From assembly GCA_029287915.1 (NCBI GenBank), contig JARFQE010000137.1, forward strand, positions 1 through 33,378: a stretch of DNA of 33,378 bases. The letters run 5' to 3'. A program made the position numbers and the translations under genes. A model generated the notes under the pieces. It was given only the letters and a program-made list of their open reading frames with translations. It was not told the origin of the DNA and made no database searches. Each line of letters starts with the position of its first letter. The stretch's first letter is position 1. The stretch is from Arenicellales bacterium. Its GTDB lineage: Bacteria > Pseudomonadota > Gammaproteobacteria > BMS3Bbin11. This document shows, piece by piece, positions 24,182 to 32,517 of this stretch.

Positions 24182-25225
24182 ATGCAATACCGCAAACTAG
24201 GCAATACTGAAATTGATGTAAGTGTCATCTGTCTCGGTACCATGACCTGGGGCCAGCAGAATTCGCGCGAGCAGGCGTTTGAACAAATGGATTACGCGCT
24301 TTCTCAGGGCGTGAATTTCGTTGATACGGCTGAACTGTATTCCATCCCACCGCAGGCCGGGACATATGGACGCACAGAGGAAATTATCGGCGAATGGTTG
24401 CAGGCACGGGGGAAGCGTAACAAGCTTGTGCTTGCCAGCAAGATTGCCGGTCCTGGTGAGGACTGGATACCGCATATTCGTGGAGGTAAAACCCGTTTTG
24501 ATCGGCGTGATATTAGCCTGGCACTGGATTCCAGTCTGAAACGTTTGCAGACTGATTATCTCGATCTGTATCAATTACACTGGCCGCAACGTGATGCTAA
24601 TTTTTTTGGCAAGCTTGGCTTCGAAGTGCCTGTAGAAGAACACATTACCCCGATTCTGGAAACCCTTGAAGCGCTGGGCGAGCAGGTGAAGGCCGGTAAA
24701 ATCCGCCATATTGGCCTGTCGAACGAAACACCATGGGGTGTCATGCAGTTTCTGTATTATGCCGAGCAGGCAGGGTTAACGCGTATTGTTAGTGTGCAGA
24801 ACCCATATAGCCTGCTGAACCGTACCTATGAGGTTGGTCTGGCGGAGGTCTCCTGGCGTGAGAAGGTGGGACTGCTGGCATATTCGCCACTGGGTTTTGG
24901 TGTACTATCGGGTAAATATCTTGATGGGGCACAACCCGACGGTGCTCGCCTGTCGCTGTTCCCGAGTTATACACGTTACAGTAATCCAGCGGCACTGACT
25001 GCTACCAGTAAGTATGTTGCGCTGGCACGCAGGCATGGGCTGGAGCCGGCGCAGATGGCCCTGGCCTATGTCAACAGCCGACCGTTTTTAACCAGTACTA
25101 TTATTGGTGCCACCACGATGGAACAGTTGCGAAGTAATGTGGATAGTATTAATTTGCGCTTATCGGACGAGGTGCTGTCGGCGATCGAGGAAATTCATAA
25201 TGCCCATGCTAATCCGAGTCCTTGA
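24182..25225 (+). CDS. tas: NADP(H)-dependent aldo-keto reductase, Tas-like
   Basis: 347-residue (alpha/beta)8-barrel reductase. The catalytic tetrad is Asp48, Tyr53, Lys87 and His133 (FVDTAELY, LASKIAG, YQLHWP). KLGNTEIDVSVICLGTMTWG and QNSREQAFEQMDYAL are typical of E. coli Tas, as are the long SIPPQAGTYGRTEEIIGEWL insertion and the LLAYSPLGFGVLSGKYL cofactor segment. It reduces carbonyl compounds with NADPH; the natural substrate is unknown. AGGTAA lies before ATG. Monocistronic. Confidence 0.92.
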   Translation: MQYRKLGNTEIDVSVICLGTMTWGQQNSREQAFEQMDYALSQGVNFVDTAELYSIPPQAGTYGRTEEIIGEWLQARGKRNKLVLASKIAGPGEDWIPHIRGGKTRFDRRDISLALDSSLKRLQTDYLDLYQLHWPQRDANFFGKLGFEVPVEEHITPILETLEALGEQVKAGKIRHIGLSNETPWGVMQFLYYAEQAGLTRIVSVQNPYSLLNRTYEVGLAEVSWREKVGLLAYSPLGFGVLSGKYLDGAQPDGARLSLFPSYTRYSNPAALTATSKYVALARRHGLEPAQMALAYVNSRPFLTSTIIGATTMEQLRSNVDSINLRLSDEVLSAIEEIHNAHANPSP

Positions 25226-25344
25226 TATCGCCGCGCTGCACACGCAATGACGAGAGAGTTTGATCAAAATGCATAGCAGTTCAGATTTAATACATCGACG
25301 TAAATGATTCGATGGTTACTGTTAAAGTGGGCGATTGAATAACT

Positions 25345-25689
25345 ATGCAAATTGCAGACTATGAATTTGGCAGAATAGCCATAGATGATAAAACCTATAC
25401 CTCGGACGTCATCATATTACCGGAGCAGGTCATTGATCACTGGCGGCGCAAGCAGGGACACAACCTGGATATAACCGATCTTGACGATATTTTGCAGGCA
25501 AAACCGGACATATTGATTGTTGGTACTGGATATTATGGCCGCATGCAGGTTGCTGATGAAACCAGGCAATATCTGCAGCAGCAAGGCATAAAAGTCCACC
25601 AGGCAAAAACGAGCGATGCGGTTGCTGAATTCAATGCGCTGCAGAAAGAATGTGCGCGAATTGTGGCAGCGCTCCACCTGACGTGTTGA
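25345..25689 (+). CDS. Mth938-like (DUF498/NDUFAF3-type) protein
   Basis: 114 residues. YEFGRIAIDDKTYTSDVIIL, then HWRRKQGHNL, ILIVGTGYYGRM and the LQQQGIKVHQAKTSDAV segment match the Mth938/DUF498 fold, which in eukaryotes includes the complex I assembly factor NDUFAF3. The bacterial role is unknown. No signal or TM segment. The gene stands alone. Confidence 0.85.
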   Translation: MQIADYEFGRIAIDDKTYTSDVIILPEQVIDHWRRKQGHNLDITDLDDILQAKPDILIVGTGYYGRMQVADETRQYLQQQGIKVHQAKTSDAVAEFNALQKECARIVAALHLTC

Positions 25690-25714
25690 AGAATGCCGGA
25701 CAGCAGAAGTCCGA

Positions 25715-25801
25715 TTAAAGCGACAGTTTTGCCGTCACTAGAGTTCCTTTGCCAGAATCGCTGTCGATGCTCAGCTCGCTATACGCATTCCGTGTTCGCA
25801 T
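25715..25801 (-). pseudogene. Remnant of a histidine-kinase-type (GHKL) ATPase C-terminus
   Basis: The minus strand reads ELSIDSDSGKGTLVTAKLSL and then TAA. This is the terminal GKGT box and last strand of a histidine kinase or RsbT-type ATP-binding domain. The frame is open only back to about 25804, and no other part of the domain is recognisable upstream, so at most the last 20-28 codons survive. The remaining gap 25802-26087 shows no gene, repeat or terminator. Confidence 0.5.
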
Positions 25802-26087
25802 ATAACAACACTACTTATCAACTGGGTGCTGCCGATAATTAACATACATAATTGTTCGCTTTGAAAGTTCCATTTTCTGTCTGCTGTTTTTAATTTGTGT
25901 TTACAGAATATATAAAGTCTAAGCTTGTTACTTTTCAGGCAGGTAAGGTTTCGTGACAGTGAGCAATAGGTTGCCAACCAAAATTAACCGAATACTGATA
26001 GACTATAACTTTCTTCATTTTATATGATAATAGTTGCCGATCACTTCAATGACGATCTTCTTTTTTCCTGACACGGAGCGGTTGTAA

Positions 26088-26489
26088 ATGCTCGAAACCA
26101 ATGGCATCCCTCCATTACTGACTAACCAGCTATGTGAAGAGCTACTTTGTCAGCAGTACTGGTATCAGGGTAAACTGGTGCAGGAAGTCGATGTCCTTTT
26201 ACTCAAGGTGAATGGGCGCTGGCATCAACTCTATTTCGATGAGGGCATCGTGTTTTGGCGCCTTCAGCAGCAGGCGCCAGTAGCGGTTGAACAGCAGGCA
26301 GGCGATCCATTTGCCTATCCGTTGATAGATCTCGGTGACAAGTTTGCTATAAAGGGTGGTGTCATTATCGACTGCATTACCGAACCGTTAGTCGAAGGTG
26401 CTCGGGTAAGCCTGGTTTTTGAAGACAAAGGTTCTTTAATAATTACGCACAGCGAGAACAGGACGCGGCTGCAGTTCAACAGGTTATGA
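26088..26489 (+). CDS. Hypothetical cytoplasmic protein
   Basis: 133 residues, with GGAG nine bases before ATG. No signal peptide or membrane span. The first half has paired Cys (LCEELLCQQYWYQGK) and aromatic residues (NGRWHQLYFDEGIVFWRL); the second half looks beta-rich (FAIKGGVIIDCI, GARVSLVFED). I do not recognise a family. It lies 44 bp before the gamma-glutamylcyclotransferase gene on the same strand and may be co-transcribed. Confidence 0.65.
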   Translation: MLETNGIPPLLTNQLCEELLCQQYWYQGKLVQEVDVLLLKVNGRWHQLYFDEGIVFWRLQQQAPVAVEQQAGDPFAYPLIDLGDKFAIKGGVIIDCITEPLVEGARVSLVFEDKGSLIITHSENRTRLQFNRL

Positions 26490-26533
26490 AATCAAGCTAT
26501 AACTAAACTATATAGGCTGGCAGGCATAGACAT

Positions 26534-27094
26534 TTGATAGCGGTAGAAGAGAAACAAAGAATACATCATTATTTTGCCTACGGTTCAAATCTGCATCCGG
26601 TGCGGTTAACGGAACGTGTGCCTTCTGCAAAGTTTGTGGCTGCGGTTGAGCTTACTCATCACGACCTGGCATTTCACAAAAAAAGTCATGATGGTTCTGG
26701 TAAGTGCAACCTGCTGCATACAGGCGCTGAATCCGATATGGTGCATGGTGCAATTTACCAGTTAGACCCCGAGCATAAGGCCATATTAGACAGGCACGAA
26801 GGGAAAGGCTCTGGTTACGTCGATAAACCGCTTAACGTGCGGCATCAAGGCCGAGACTTCAGCTGCTTTACCTATCTGGCGCAGCCGACACACATTGTTG
26901 ACCACCTGCAGCCCTATCACTGGTACAAAAAACTGGTGTTACTGGGCGCTCGCTACTTGCAGTTTCCGCATTCCTACATTGCTGCCATCGAGTCCGTTAA
27001 ATCAATCGATGACCCGGATGAATCGAGAACAAAAGAGCATGACGACCTGATCAGGAAAATACTACATTTCTGCGATAGTCCCATACTGGGGTAG
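26534..27094 (+). CDS. Gamma-glutamylcyclotransferase-family protein
   Basis: 186 residues from a TTG start. The substrate-loop motif YFAYGSNL (residues 13-20), the catalytic Glu89 in DRHEGKGSGY and the PLNVR beta strand match GGCT/AIG2-like enzymes, which release 5-oxoproline from gamma-glutamyl compounds. The C-terminal extension (about 140-186) is longer than in minimal members. No ATG is available before the motif, so the TTG is likely real. Convergent with the next lipoprotein gene. Confidence 0.85.
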   Translation: MIAVEEKQRIHHYFAYGSNLHPVRLTERVPSAKFVAAVELTHHDLAFHKKSHDGSGKCNLLHTGAESDMVHGAIYQLDPEHKAILDRHEGKGSGYVDKPLNVRHQGRDFSCFTYLAQPTHIVDHLQPYHWYKKLVLLGARYLQFPHSYIAAIESVKSIDDPDESRTKEHDDLIRKILHFCDSPILG

Positions 27095-27143
27095 ATATTC
27101 AGAGAAAAACAGGAATCCGATCGATTGATGGCTGCGCTGCTGT

Positions 27144-27707
27144 TTACTTGACCACAACCTGTAAGGTCATCACATCACCTGCCAAAGCCTCAAATTCCTC
27201 CAGTGTAATGTCACGTGCCTGAAAGCCTGACGGAAAGAAAATACCGCACACCAGCTGACGGACATCTGGATGCGCAGTAGATTCAAGGCGAAACACTGTT
27301 GTGTAGTACCAGTCAGAGTCAGGCGATGCCATTGCTAGCCATGCAGCGGGTTCACTGGATGACGCCACCATTTTTTTAGCAATGGGTTTGCGGCTGTAAA
27401 AGGGGTCACTATAGCGAACAACCCTGGTGATCCTGTAGTCGCCAGCTGGCAGTGTTATTGTTTCTTCTGCAATAGTATTGACTTCGAACTTGCAGTGCGG
27501 TTCATAGGGGTTTACTGCGATTGTGGGCTTGCCATATTGAACACCGGTAGTTACCCGTTGCGGCCTAATTGTCAGGGGTTGATTCAATTTGATTATGCTG
27601 CCGGTCGGAATGGTATACAGACCGGGACCAAGAGTCGCAAACAGTGTAGATGTACAGGCTGATACCAGTAACGAAAGAGTAACAACTATAAATACTAATT
27701 TGTTCAT
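27144..27707 (-). CDS. Lipoprotein, unknown function
   Basis: 187 residues with a clear lipobox (LSLLVSAC, Cys18). The mature protein has beta-rich character (GLYTIPTGSIIKLNQPLTI, ITLPAGDYRITRVVRY) and one more Cys pair (HCKF, LVCGIFF). No family is recognised. There is no ribosome-binding site directly upstream. It sits just downstream of the HNH-like gene on the same strand (26 bp), so the two may share a transcript. Confidence 0.7.
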   Translation of the reverse strand: MNKLVFIVVTLSLLVSACTSTLFATLGPGLYTIPTGSIIKLNQPLTIRPQRVTTGVQYGKPTIAVNPYEPHCKFEVNTIAEETITLPAGDYRITRVVRYSDPFYSRKPIAKKMVASSSEPAAWLAMASPDSDWYYTTVFRLESTAHPDVRQLVCGIFFPSGFQARDITLEEFEALAGDVMTLQVVVK

Positions 27708-27733
27708 AGGGAGCGAGCCATTTTTTTCGTTGA

Positions 27734-28057
27734 TTAATCTGCCGATTTATTGCGCGGCGTATCTATGCTAGCTGTCGGTGATATACCTTCACGATCAGCT
27801 GTAACGCGGCAGCGTGCTTGTCCAGTAGCCGGAACAAATGAATTTTCGTGTTGAAAAGGACGCAGATTCTCTAATTCCTGCTGATCGCCAGCTTTGACGC
27901 TTTCTATCTTCCAGCCATACTCAGAAGCCTGGTGACCATACTGGTCGAATTTTATCCAGGCACCACATTCATCCTTACGCCACTCGTCAGGATCCTGGTC
28001 ATTTGTTGCCCGGGCTTTTTCCCAAACGCCCTGCACAGTCTCATTATCAAATTCCAT
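27734..28057 (-). CDS. HNH-like small protein with degenerate active site
   Basis: 107 residues from ATG at 28057, supported by GAGGAGG six bases upstream; a longer frame to 28072 lacks such a site. The first 75 residues (VQGVWEKARATNDQDPDEWR, KDECGAWIKFDQYG, SEYGWKIESV, ELENLRPFQHEN) follow a family in which I recall WEIDHVxP and LRPLHWxNN as the HNH motif. Here the Asp-His pair is replaced by Glu-Ser, so nuclease activity is doubtful. The tail after residue 75 is unlike the family and may have been altered. Confidence 0.65.
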   Translation of the reverse strand: MEFDNETVQGVWEKARATNDQDPDEWRKDECGAWIKFDQYGHQASEYGWKIESVKAGDQQELENLRPFQHENSFVPATGQARCRVTADREGISPTASIDTPRNKSAD

Positions 28058-28323
28058 CGGGTGCCTCCTCATACAAATTAATATCTAGTTTAAAAGGATC
28101 GACTCACTAATTCCAGCAGCGAGTATAAAAGTAGTATCGTAAAAGGGGTTATGTCCTTAACCTGGGGGGAAATGGATCTGAAGACTGTTTTTGCTATGAT
28201 ACAAAATCGATCATTAGCTGGAATACGTTTACAGGCAAGCAACTAGAACGACACAAAGGGTGCTGGAAAGATCTCAAAGCAGGCAGCGCCATTGTTGTTA
28301 TAAAGACTGGAGGAATCACATTA

Positions 28324-28545
28324 ATGTCAACACGATATACCAGTAAAAAGGCACCCGGAATGGCGGTGACACTGGCCCGCGATGGTGTCTATATCGAACT
28401 GGAGGGTGATATGGTAAAGGTCAGCTCACACAAACCTGCCGACATCGAGCAGATGGTGCTCGACCAGTTCCATGTTATTGATGACAGCATCACATGGCAT
28501 GATGTTGAATCAGCGAGCCTGCATGATCAGTACAATCTCAAATGA
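28324..28545 (+). CDS. Small hypothetical protein
   Basis: 73 residues, no signal or TM segment. GGAGGA about nine bases before ATG makes expression likely. The centre alternates charged and hydrophobic residues (GVYIELEGDMVKVSSHKPAD), suggesting a small alpha/beta fold. Family not recognised. An extended -10-like TGCTATGAT lies at 28192-28200, so it probably has its own promoter. Confidence 0.65.
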   Translation: MSTRYTSKKAPGMAVTLARDGVYIELEGDMVKVSSHKPADIEQMVLDQFHVIDDSITWHDVESASLHDQYNLK

Positions 28546-28690
28546 GCCGCAACAGGATTAGCGACACCTGCCTGTAAATGCATAAATCCAGCACCTCCTG
28601 TTGCTATGGCGCAGGATTCTTTGTTGCAGCCCGAAACGGGCGTCATGGTTAGCTGCATGTTCATAGACCAGGTGATTACTGCTCTATGCT

Positions 28691-30607
28691 CTATATCAAC
28701 CAGTCTATGCCTGTTGCTTTCATGAATTTATATATACCTCTCTGGTGCCGTACTGACCAGCCTTTCATTCCTTTGAGTTTCATCACCTCGCGGCGCATCT
28801 GCAGCCATTCCGGTGATCCCCAGCGATAGGATGTGGACTTCAGCAGCTCAAACACATCTATAAGGTCCTGGCTTAGTTGGTCATCCTGGTAGAAAAAGCC
28901 CATTTCATTGTTGAACAGGCGTGAGCGGTAATCGAAGTTTGATGTCCCTATGAATCCGTATTCACTGCCAGTGATAAATTTTGCATGTAACTTGCCGTAA
29001 TGCTCGGTTCCGGCTGGAAGTTTTACGGAATCCAGTCTGCCAGTCTCGTAGATAAAGATTTGCGGGTGGTTGACCTGCTTTTTCCATTCATCGCTTTGCA
29101 CCAGTGCAGGATTCATCTCTCCATCATTGAGGCTGGATAACCAGGCCTCGCTGAGCTCGGGTGATAAAAGTAATCTTGGCCCCAGCTCCATATCAATAAT
29201 TGACTGCGCAAATATATTGTCACTGGTGAGTACTGAATTGGTGATGATTTCCAGCCTTCCTTTCGGGTGCTCATCCAGCCATTTGTGAACTTCCTTGGCA
29301 CCATCGAGGATTAGATTACCATCATCATCGAAATATTTTGCGACAAATAGATAAGGCGAGATTATTCTCAGCACATTACTTGATTTTGAACCGCTGTCGG
29401 TCTCGGAAACCTCGTAAAGGATATAGGTAATCGAGTTGGGATTACGCGACTTGTTTTCTGCCACACCGGTGACCACCCTGACATTACTGAGGTTATCCAG
29501 CTCATGCGCGAGACGCACCTTCGAATCACGAAAACCGGTCGTCATGTACGTATTCATATCGTTCATTTTCTGCTGCATAGCAGGCTGGCTCTTGAAGAAT
29601 TCCAGACTTTGCTGGGCTTTTTCGCGCTGCCGGCGTTCAGTATCCGGATTATCAGCCGGCCAGATGCGTTTATTGCCCTTGTTGAGAAAGAGGATGGAAT
29701 AATAGATCTCACTGACGTTGCCGACCGTCGCCGAGTCAGTGGCATCGTCAACTGCCGGCCGTAGAATGATTTCTACATCACGATATGCAGTGGGATCGGA
29801 AGAGCCATCTGCATGGATACCATAATAGGCCAGCGATATGTTACGCCCACCGGTCATGACAATGGCTTTGTCAGGGAAGTGCCCATCTATGACAAGTAGC
29901 TTGTCATGTGAGCGTCTATTTGCCCAGCTGGTAACTTTGGATAATGCATTGAAGATCACCACCTGTACGCGTGCCCGGTTTTTGGTTATCTCACTGTTTT
30001 CGTTCTTCATGAAGCCGGCATTTCCGGCACAGGTTTCAACTGCTCTCAGTTCAGAGTGTGTCGGATGTAAAGATCCAATTGAATCAACGATAATACGTAC
30101 ATCGATACCTCTTTTGACAGCATTGCACAGGGCCCCCAGCAGCGCATAACCGGCTTTATCACGGGTAAAGATATAATACGCCATATCAATCGTATGTTGA
30201 GCGTTTTCGATCATCCAGATTTTTGCAGCCAGTGAGCGCAGGCCGTCATCCTGCGTGGGGCCTATGATCCTGGTTCGTGCGTGCTGTATTGGTGAGCGAG
30301 CCTGAATACCAAGTTCCAGCGGATCGAATGGCAATTTGCTGATGTGCTTCCAGCTGCGGTTTTCATACAGTTGTTTTATATGCTTATCATCAACCGCATC
30401 AGCGGGAGGGCAGTCTGGACGGTTGATTATCCCCGGATAACAGCTTACGGTAAGTTTTTCCCACTCCGGGGAGAAGGCATGGTGGTCATAAAAGGATAAT
30501 GCAGCAGTAGAAAATCCTGTATTTAGCAATAAAATGGCTGTTAAAATGCGTGTCACATAAGCTTGCAGACAACCAGTAAAATTGATTTGTATTCTGTTTG
30601 TTAACAT
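28691..30607 (-). CDS. Exported phospholipase D/cardiolipin-synthase-like protein
   Basis: 638 residues. A signal segment at about 18-37 (RILTAILLLNTGFSTAA) precedes two phosphodiesterase motifs. The first is SHDKLLVIDG (His234, Lys236, Asp241) followed by TGGRNIS. The second is KLHAKFITGS (His541, Lys543; Ser548 in place of the usual Asp) followed by FIGTSNFDYRSRLFNNEMG. This layout resembles ClsC-type enzymes, which make or cleave phosphodiester bonds in phospholipids. Export suggests action in the periplasm. It is divergent from an exported EEP-family protein, sharing a 53-bp promoter gap. Confidence 0.88.
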   Translation of the reverse strand: MLTNRIQINFTGCLQAYVTRILTAILLLNTGFSTAALSFYDHHAFSPEWEKLTVSCYPGIINRPDCPPADAVDDKHIKQLYENRSWKHISKLPFDPLELGIQARSPIQHARTRIIGPTQDDGLRSLAAKIWMIENAQHTIDMAYYIFTRDKAGYALLGALCNAVKRGIDVRIIVDSIGSLHPTHSELRAVETCAGNAGFMKNENSEITKNRARVQVVIFNALSKVTSWANRRSHDKLLVIDGHFPDKAIVMTGGRNISLAYYGIHADGSSDPTAYRDVEIILRPAVDDATDSATVGNVSEIYYSILFLNKGNKRIWPADNPDTERRQREKAQQSLEFFKSQPAMQQKMNDMNTYMTTGFRDSKVRLAHELDNLSNVRVVTGVAENKSRNPNSITYILYEVSETDSGSKSSNVLRIISPYLFVAKYFDDDGNLILDGAKEVHKWLDEHPKGRLEIITNSVLTSDNIFAQSIIDMELGPRLLLSPELSEAWLSSLNDGEMNPALVQSDEWKKQVNHPQIFIYETGRLDSVKLPAGTEHYGKLHAKFITGSEYGFIGTSNFDYRSRLFNNEMGFFYQDDQLSQDLIDVFELLKSTSYRWGSPEWLQMRREVMKLKGMKGWSVRHQRGIYKFMKATGIDWLI

Positions 30608-30660
30608 CTTATGGTACCAGTCAACGTTATGAATTTTTAAATTCTAACATAGTGATATCA
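30608..30660. promoter_or_regulatory. Short divergent promoter gap
   Basis: Only 53 bases separate the divergent phospholipase D and EEP genes. The stretch is AT-rich and holds the inverted repeat GAATTT-TT-AAATTC (30631-30644), a candidate shared operator. Promoter boxes cannot be assigned firmly. Confidence 0.4.
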
Positions 30661-31626
30661 ATGAGCCTGAAAAGTGTATTGACCGTGCTGGTGCTTTTGT
30701 TCACGTTAGCAAACAATGCTATTGCTGACGAGTCTTCTGCATTAGCAAATGCCAAGATCTACTCAACGGCTGATCGGGTAATTCAATCGGATACCATTAC
30801 CCTGCTCACGCTGAACATGGCACATGGCAGGAAAGACAGGCTGAACCAGATATTCTTATCATCTGACACCATTCGAAAAAATCTTGATAATATTGCTGAT
30901 CGGCTACTGCAGTTAGATGCTGATGTGGTAGCACTGCAGGAAGCCGACGGTCCGTCGTTCTGGAGTGGCAATTTCGACCATGTCGGCTATCTGGCGCAGG
31001 CAGCTGGTTACCCGATGAGTGTGCGCTCGGACCACGTCGAAAGCTGGCTGATAAATTTTGGCACCGGAATTTTATCGCGTGTAGCTTTCAAGGAAGTCAT
31101 ATCGCATGACTTTCCGCGATCACCTCCTACCCTGAGAAAGGGCTTCACACTTGCCCAGATTGACTGGCAGCCGGATGAAAGTAAATCACCTATTGCGATC
31201 GATGTTCTTTCTGTCCATCTGGATTTTTCACGCAAGAAAGTCAGGGAACAGCAAATCAAAGATATGCTCAGGATAATGAAGAAAAGAAATAATCCCGTCA
31301 TTATCCTTGGCGATTTCAACAGTGAGTGGCCATCATCAGAGTCAGTCATTCGAAAGCTGGCAGAATGTGGTGGATCGAAAGTATACAAACCCGATGCAAC
31401 TGACCTCGGTACATACAAGTCAGGCAAATACAGACTGGACTGGGTATTGCTGTCCGACGATCTTGAATTCAAACGCTACGAGGTATTGAAAGATGTATTA
31501 TCTGATCATCAGTCTATCGTGGTTGAGGTGGCTTATTTAGGTGACCGAGAGCAGAAAATGGCTGCTGCCAACAAGAATTCTGCAGATTGTGATGAACCCG
31601 TATCAGAAAATAAGCCTGTAGATTGA
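30661..31626 (+). CDS. Exported endonuclease/exonuclease/phosphatase-family protein
   Basis: 321 residues from ATG at 30661, which gives a clean signal peptide (about 1-22, ending NNAIA); a longer frame to 30598 would overlap the opposite gene. The EEP fold motifs are LTLNMAHG (Asn52), ALQEADG (Glu94), SVHLDFSR, ILGDFNSEW, LDWVLLS and LSDHQSIV (catalytic His). Such metal-dependent enzymes cleave phosphodiesters in nucleic acids or lipids. With the divergent phospholipase D it forms a pair of secreted phosphodiesterases. The last 25 residues are polar and not part of the domain. Confidence 0.88.
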   Translation: MSLKSVLTVLVLLFTLANNAIADESSALANAKIYSTADRVIQSDTITLLTLNMAHGRKDRLNQIFLSSDTIRKNLDNIADRLLQLDADVVALQEADGPSFWSGNFDHVGYLAQAAGYPMSVRSDHVESWLINFGTGILSRVAFKEVISHDFPRSPPTLRKGFTLAQIDWQPDESKSPIAIDVLSVHLDFSRKKVREQQIKDMLRIMKKRNNPVIILGDFNSEWPSSESVIRKLAECGGSKVYKPDATDLGTYKSGKYRLDWVLLSDDLEFKRYEVLKDVLSDHQSIVVEVAYLGDREQKMAAANKNSADCDEPVSENKPVD

Positions 31627-31653
31627 AACAACCAGGTCAGGTGCTTTTTATTT

Positions 31654-31716
31654 AGTTTCAAGTTCCAAGTTCCAAGTTCCAAGTTTCAAGTTTTAAGTTT
31701 TAAGTTTTAAGTTTTA
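31654..31716. repeat. Nine-copy heptamer tandem repeat
   Basis: Nine 7-base units with consensus AGTTYYA: one AGTTTCA, three AGTTCCA, one AGTTTCA, then four AGTTTTA. The change of the two variable bases along the array is stepwise. It lies in the gap between the EEP gene and the methyltransferase. Copy number may vary between strains by slippage. Confidence 0.92.
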
Positions 31717-31809
31717 TCAGTTAAAGAAGGCAGGAAGGTGGGAGCGCAAAGAGGAATGAAAAACCGCGATGATCAAAAATCAAGTTCATTCGTTTTGGTG
31801 AATATAGCG

Positions 31810-32487
31810 ATGAAACCTTTGTTATCTTTTGCTTGTTTACTGTTTTATGGATTAACGCTTGCGTATGCCACCGAGCAAAACGTCAATCCCGGTATTAATC
31901 ATCATTATCAGGGTGCGGGATATCACCAGTGGTTTTCGACCTTTGAGCGGCCGGGACGCGAAGTTTATGACAGGCGAGTGGACGTTGTACAAGCGTTGCA
32001 GCTCAAACCAGAAATGGATATTGCCGATATCGGTGCCGGAACCGGTTTTTATAGTCTGCTGTTCGCGAAGCAGGTCGGAAGCTCAGGTAACGTGTACGCC
32101 GTCGATGTTACCGATGATTTCGTTCGCAACATTAAACGTCGTGCGTCGGAGCAAAACCTGCATAACATTCATGCCGTTCTCAGCAGCCAGAGAGATACAC
32201 GCCTGGATCCGGGGTCCATCGATATGGCCTTCGTCTGTAATACCTATCATCACTTTGAATACCCACAAACCATGCTGGCATCGATTTACCGTGCACTTCG
32301 TCCGGGTGGGAAACTGATCATTATTGACTATCGAAAGCAGCCCGGTAGAAGTTCCTCATGGGTGATGTCACATGTCAGGTCTGCCAAACAAACTGTGATT
32401 AATGAAATCCAGCAAGCTGGTTTCAAATTGCATTCTGAGTCAGATATATTAAAAGAGAACTACTTTCTCAGCTTTGTAAAAAAGTAA
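31810..32487 (+). CDS. Class I SAM-dependent methyltransferase with signal peptide
   Basis: 225 residues from ATG at 31810 (GGTGA eight bases upstream); a longer frame to 31738 would put 24 charged residues before the signal. The signal is about 1-20 (LLSFACLLFYGLTLAYA). The Rossmann motif I is IADIGAGTGFYS (residues 71-82), the acidic strand-2 end is YAVDV, and post-motif segments are AFVCNTYHHFEYP and LRPGGKLIIIDYRK. The substrate is unknown. Export is surprising because S-adenosylmethionine is made in the cytoplasm; similar signal-bearing methyltransferases are annotated in other proteobacteria. Confidence 0.83.
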   Translation: MKPLLSFACLLFYGLTLAYATEQNVNPGINHHYQGAGYHQWFSTFERPGREVYDRRVDVVQALQLKPEMDIADIGAGTGFYSLLFAKQVGSSGNVYAVDVTDDFVRNIKRRASEQNLHNIHAVLSSQRDTRLDPGSIDMAFVCNTYHHFEYPQTMLASIYRALRPGGKLIIIDYRKQPGRSSSWVMSHVRSAKQTVINEIQQAGFKLHSESDILKENYFLSFVKK

Positions 32488-32517
32488 TAGTGAACAGGCA
32501 ACATTTTATCTGGCTGA

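Noticed and set aside
31654-31716. CRISPR-like regular repeats
   Set aside because: Units are 7 bases and contiguous with no spacers; it is a simple tandem repeat. No CRISPR array or cas gene was seen.
31859-32317. 152-codon plus-strand frame
   Set aside because: Alternative frame inside the methyltransferase; lacks any motif.
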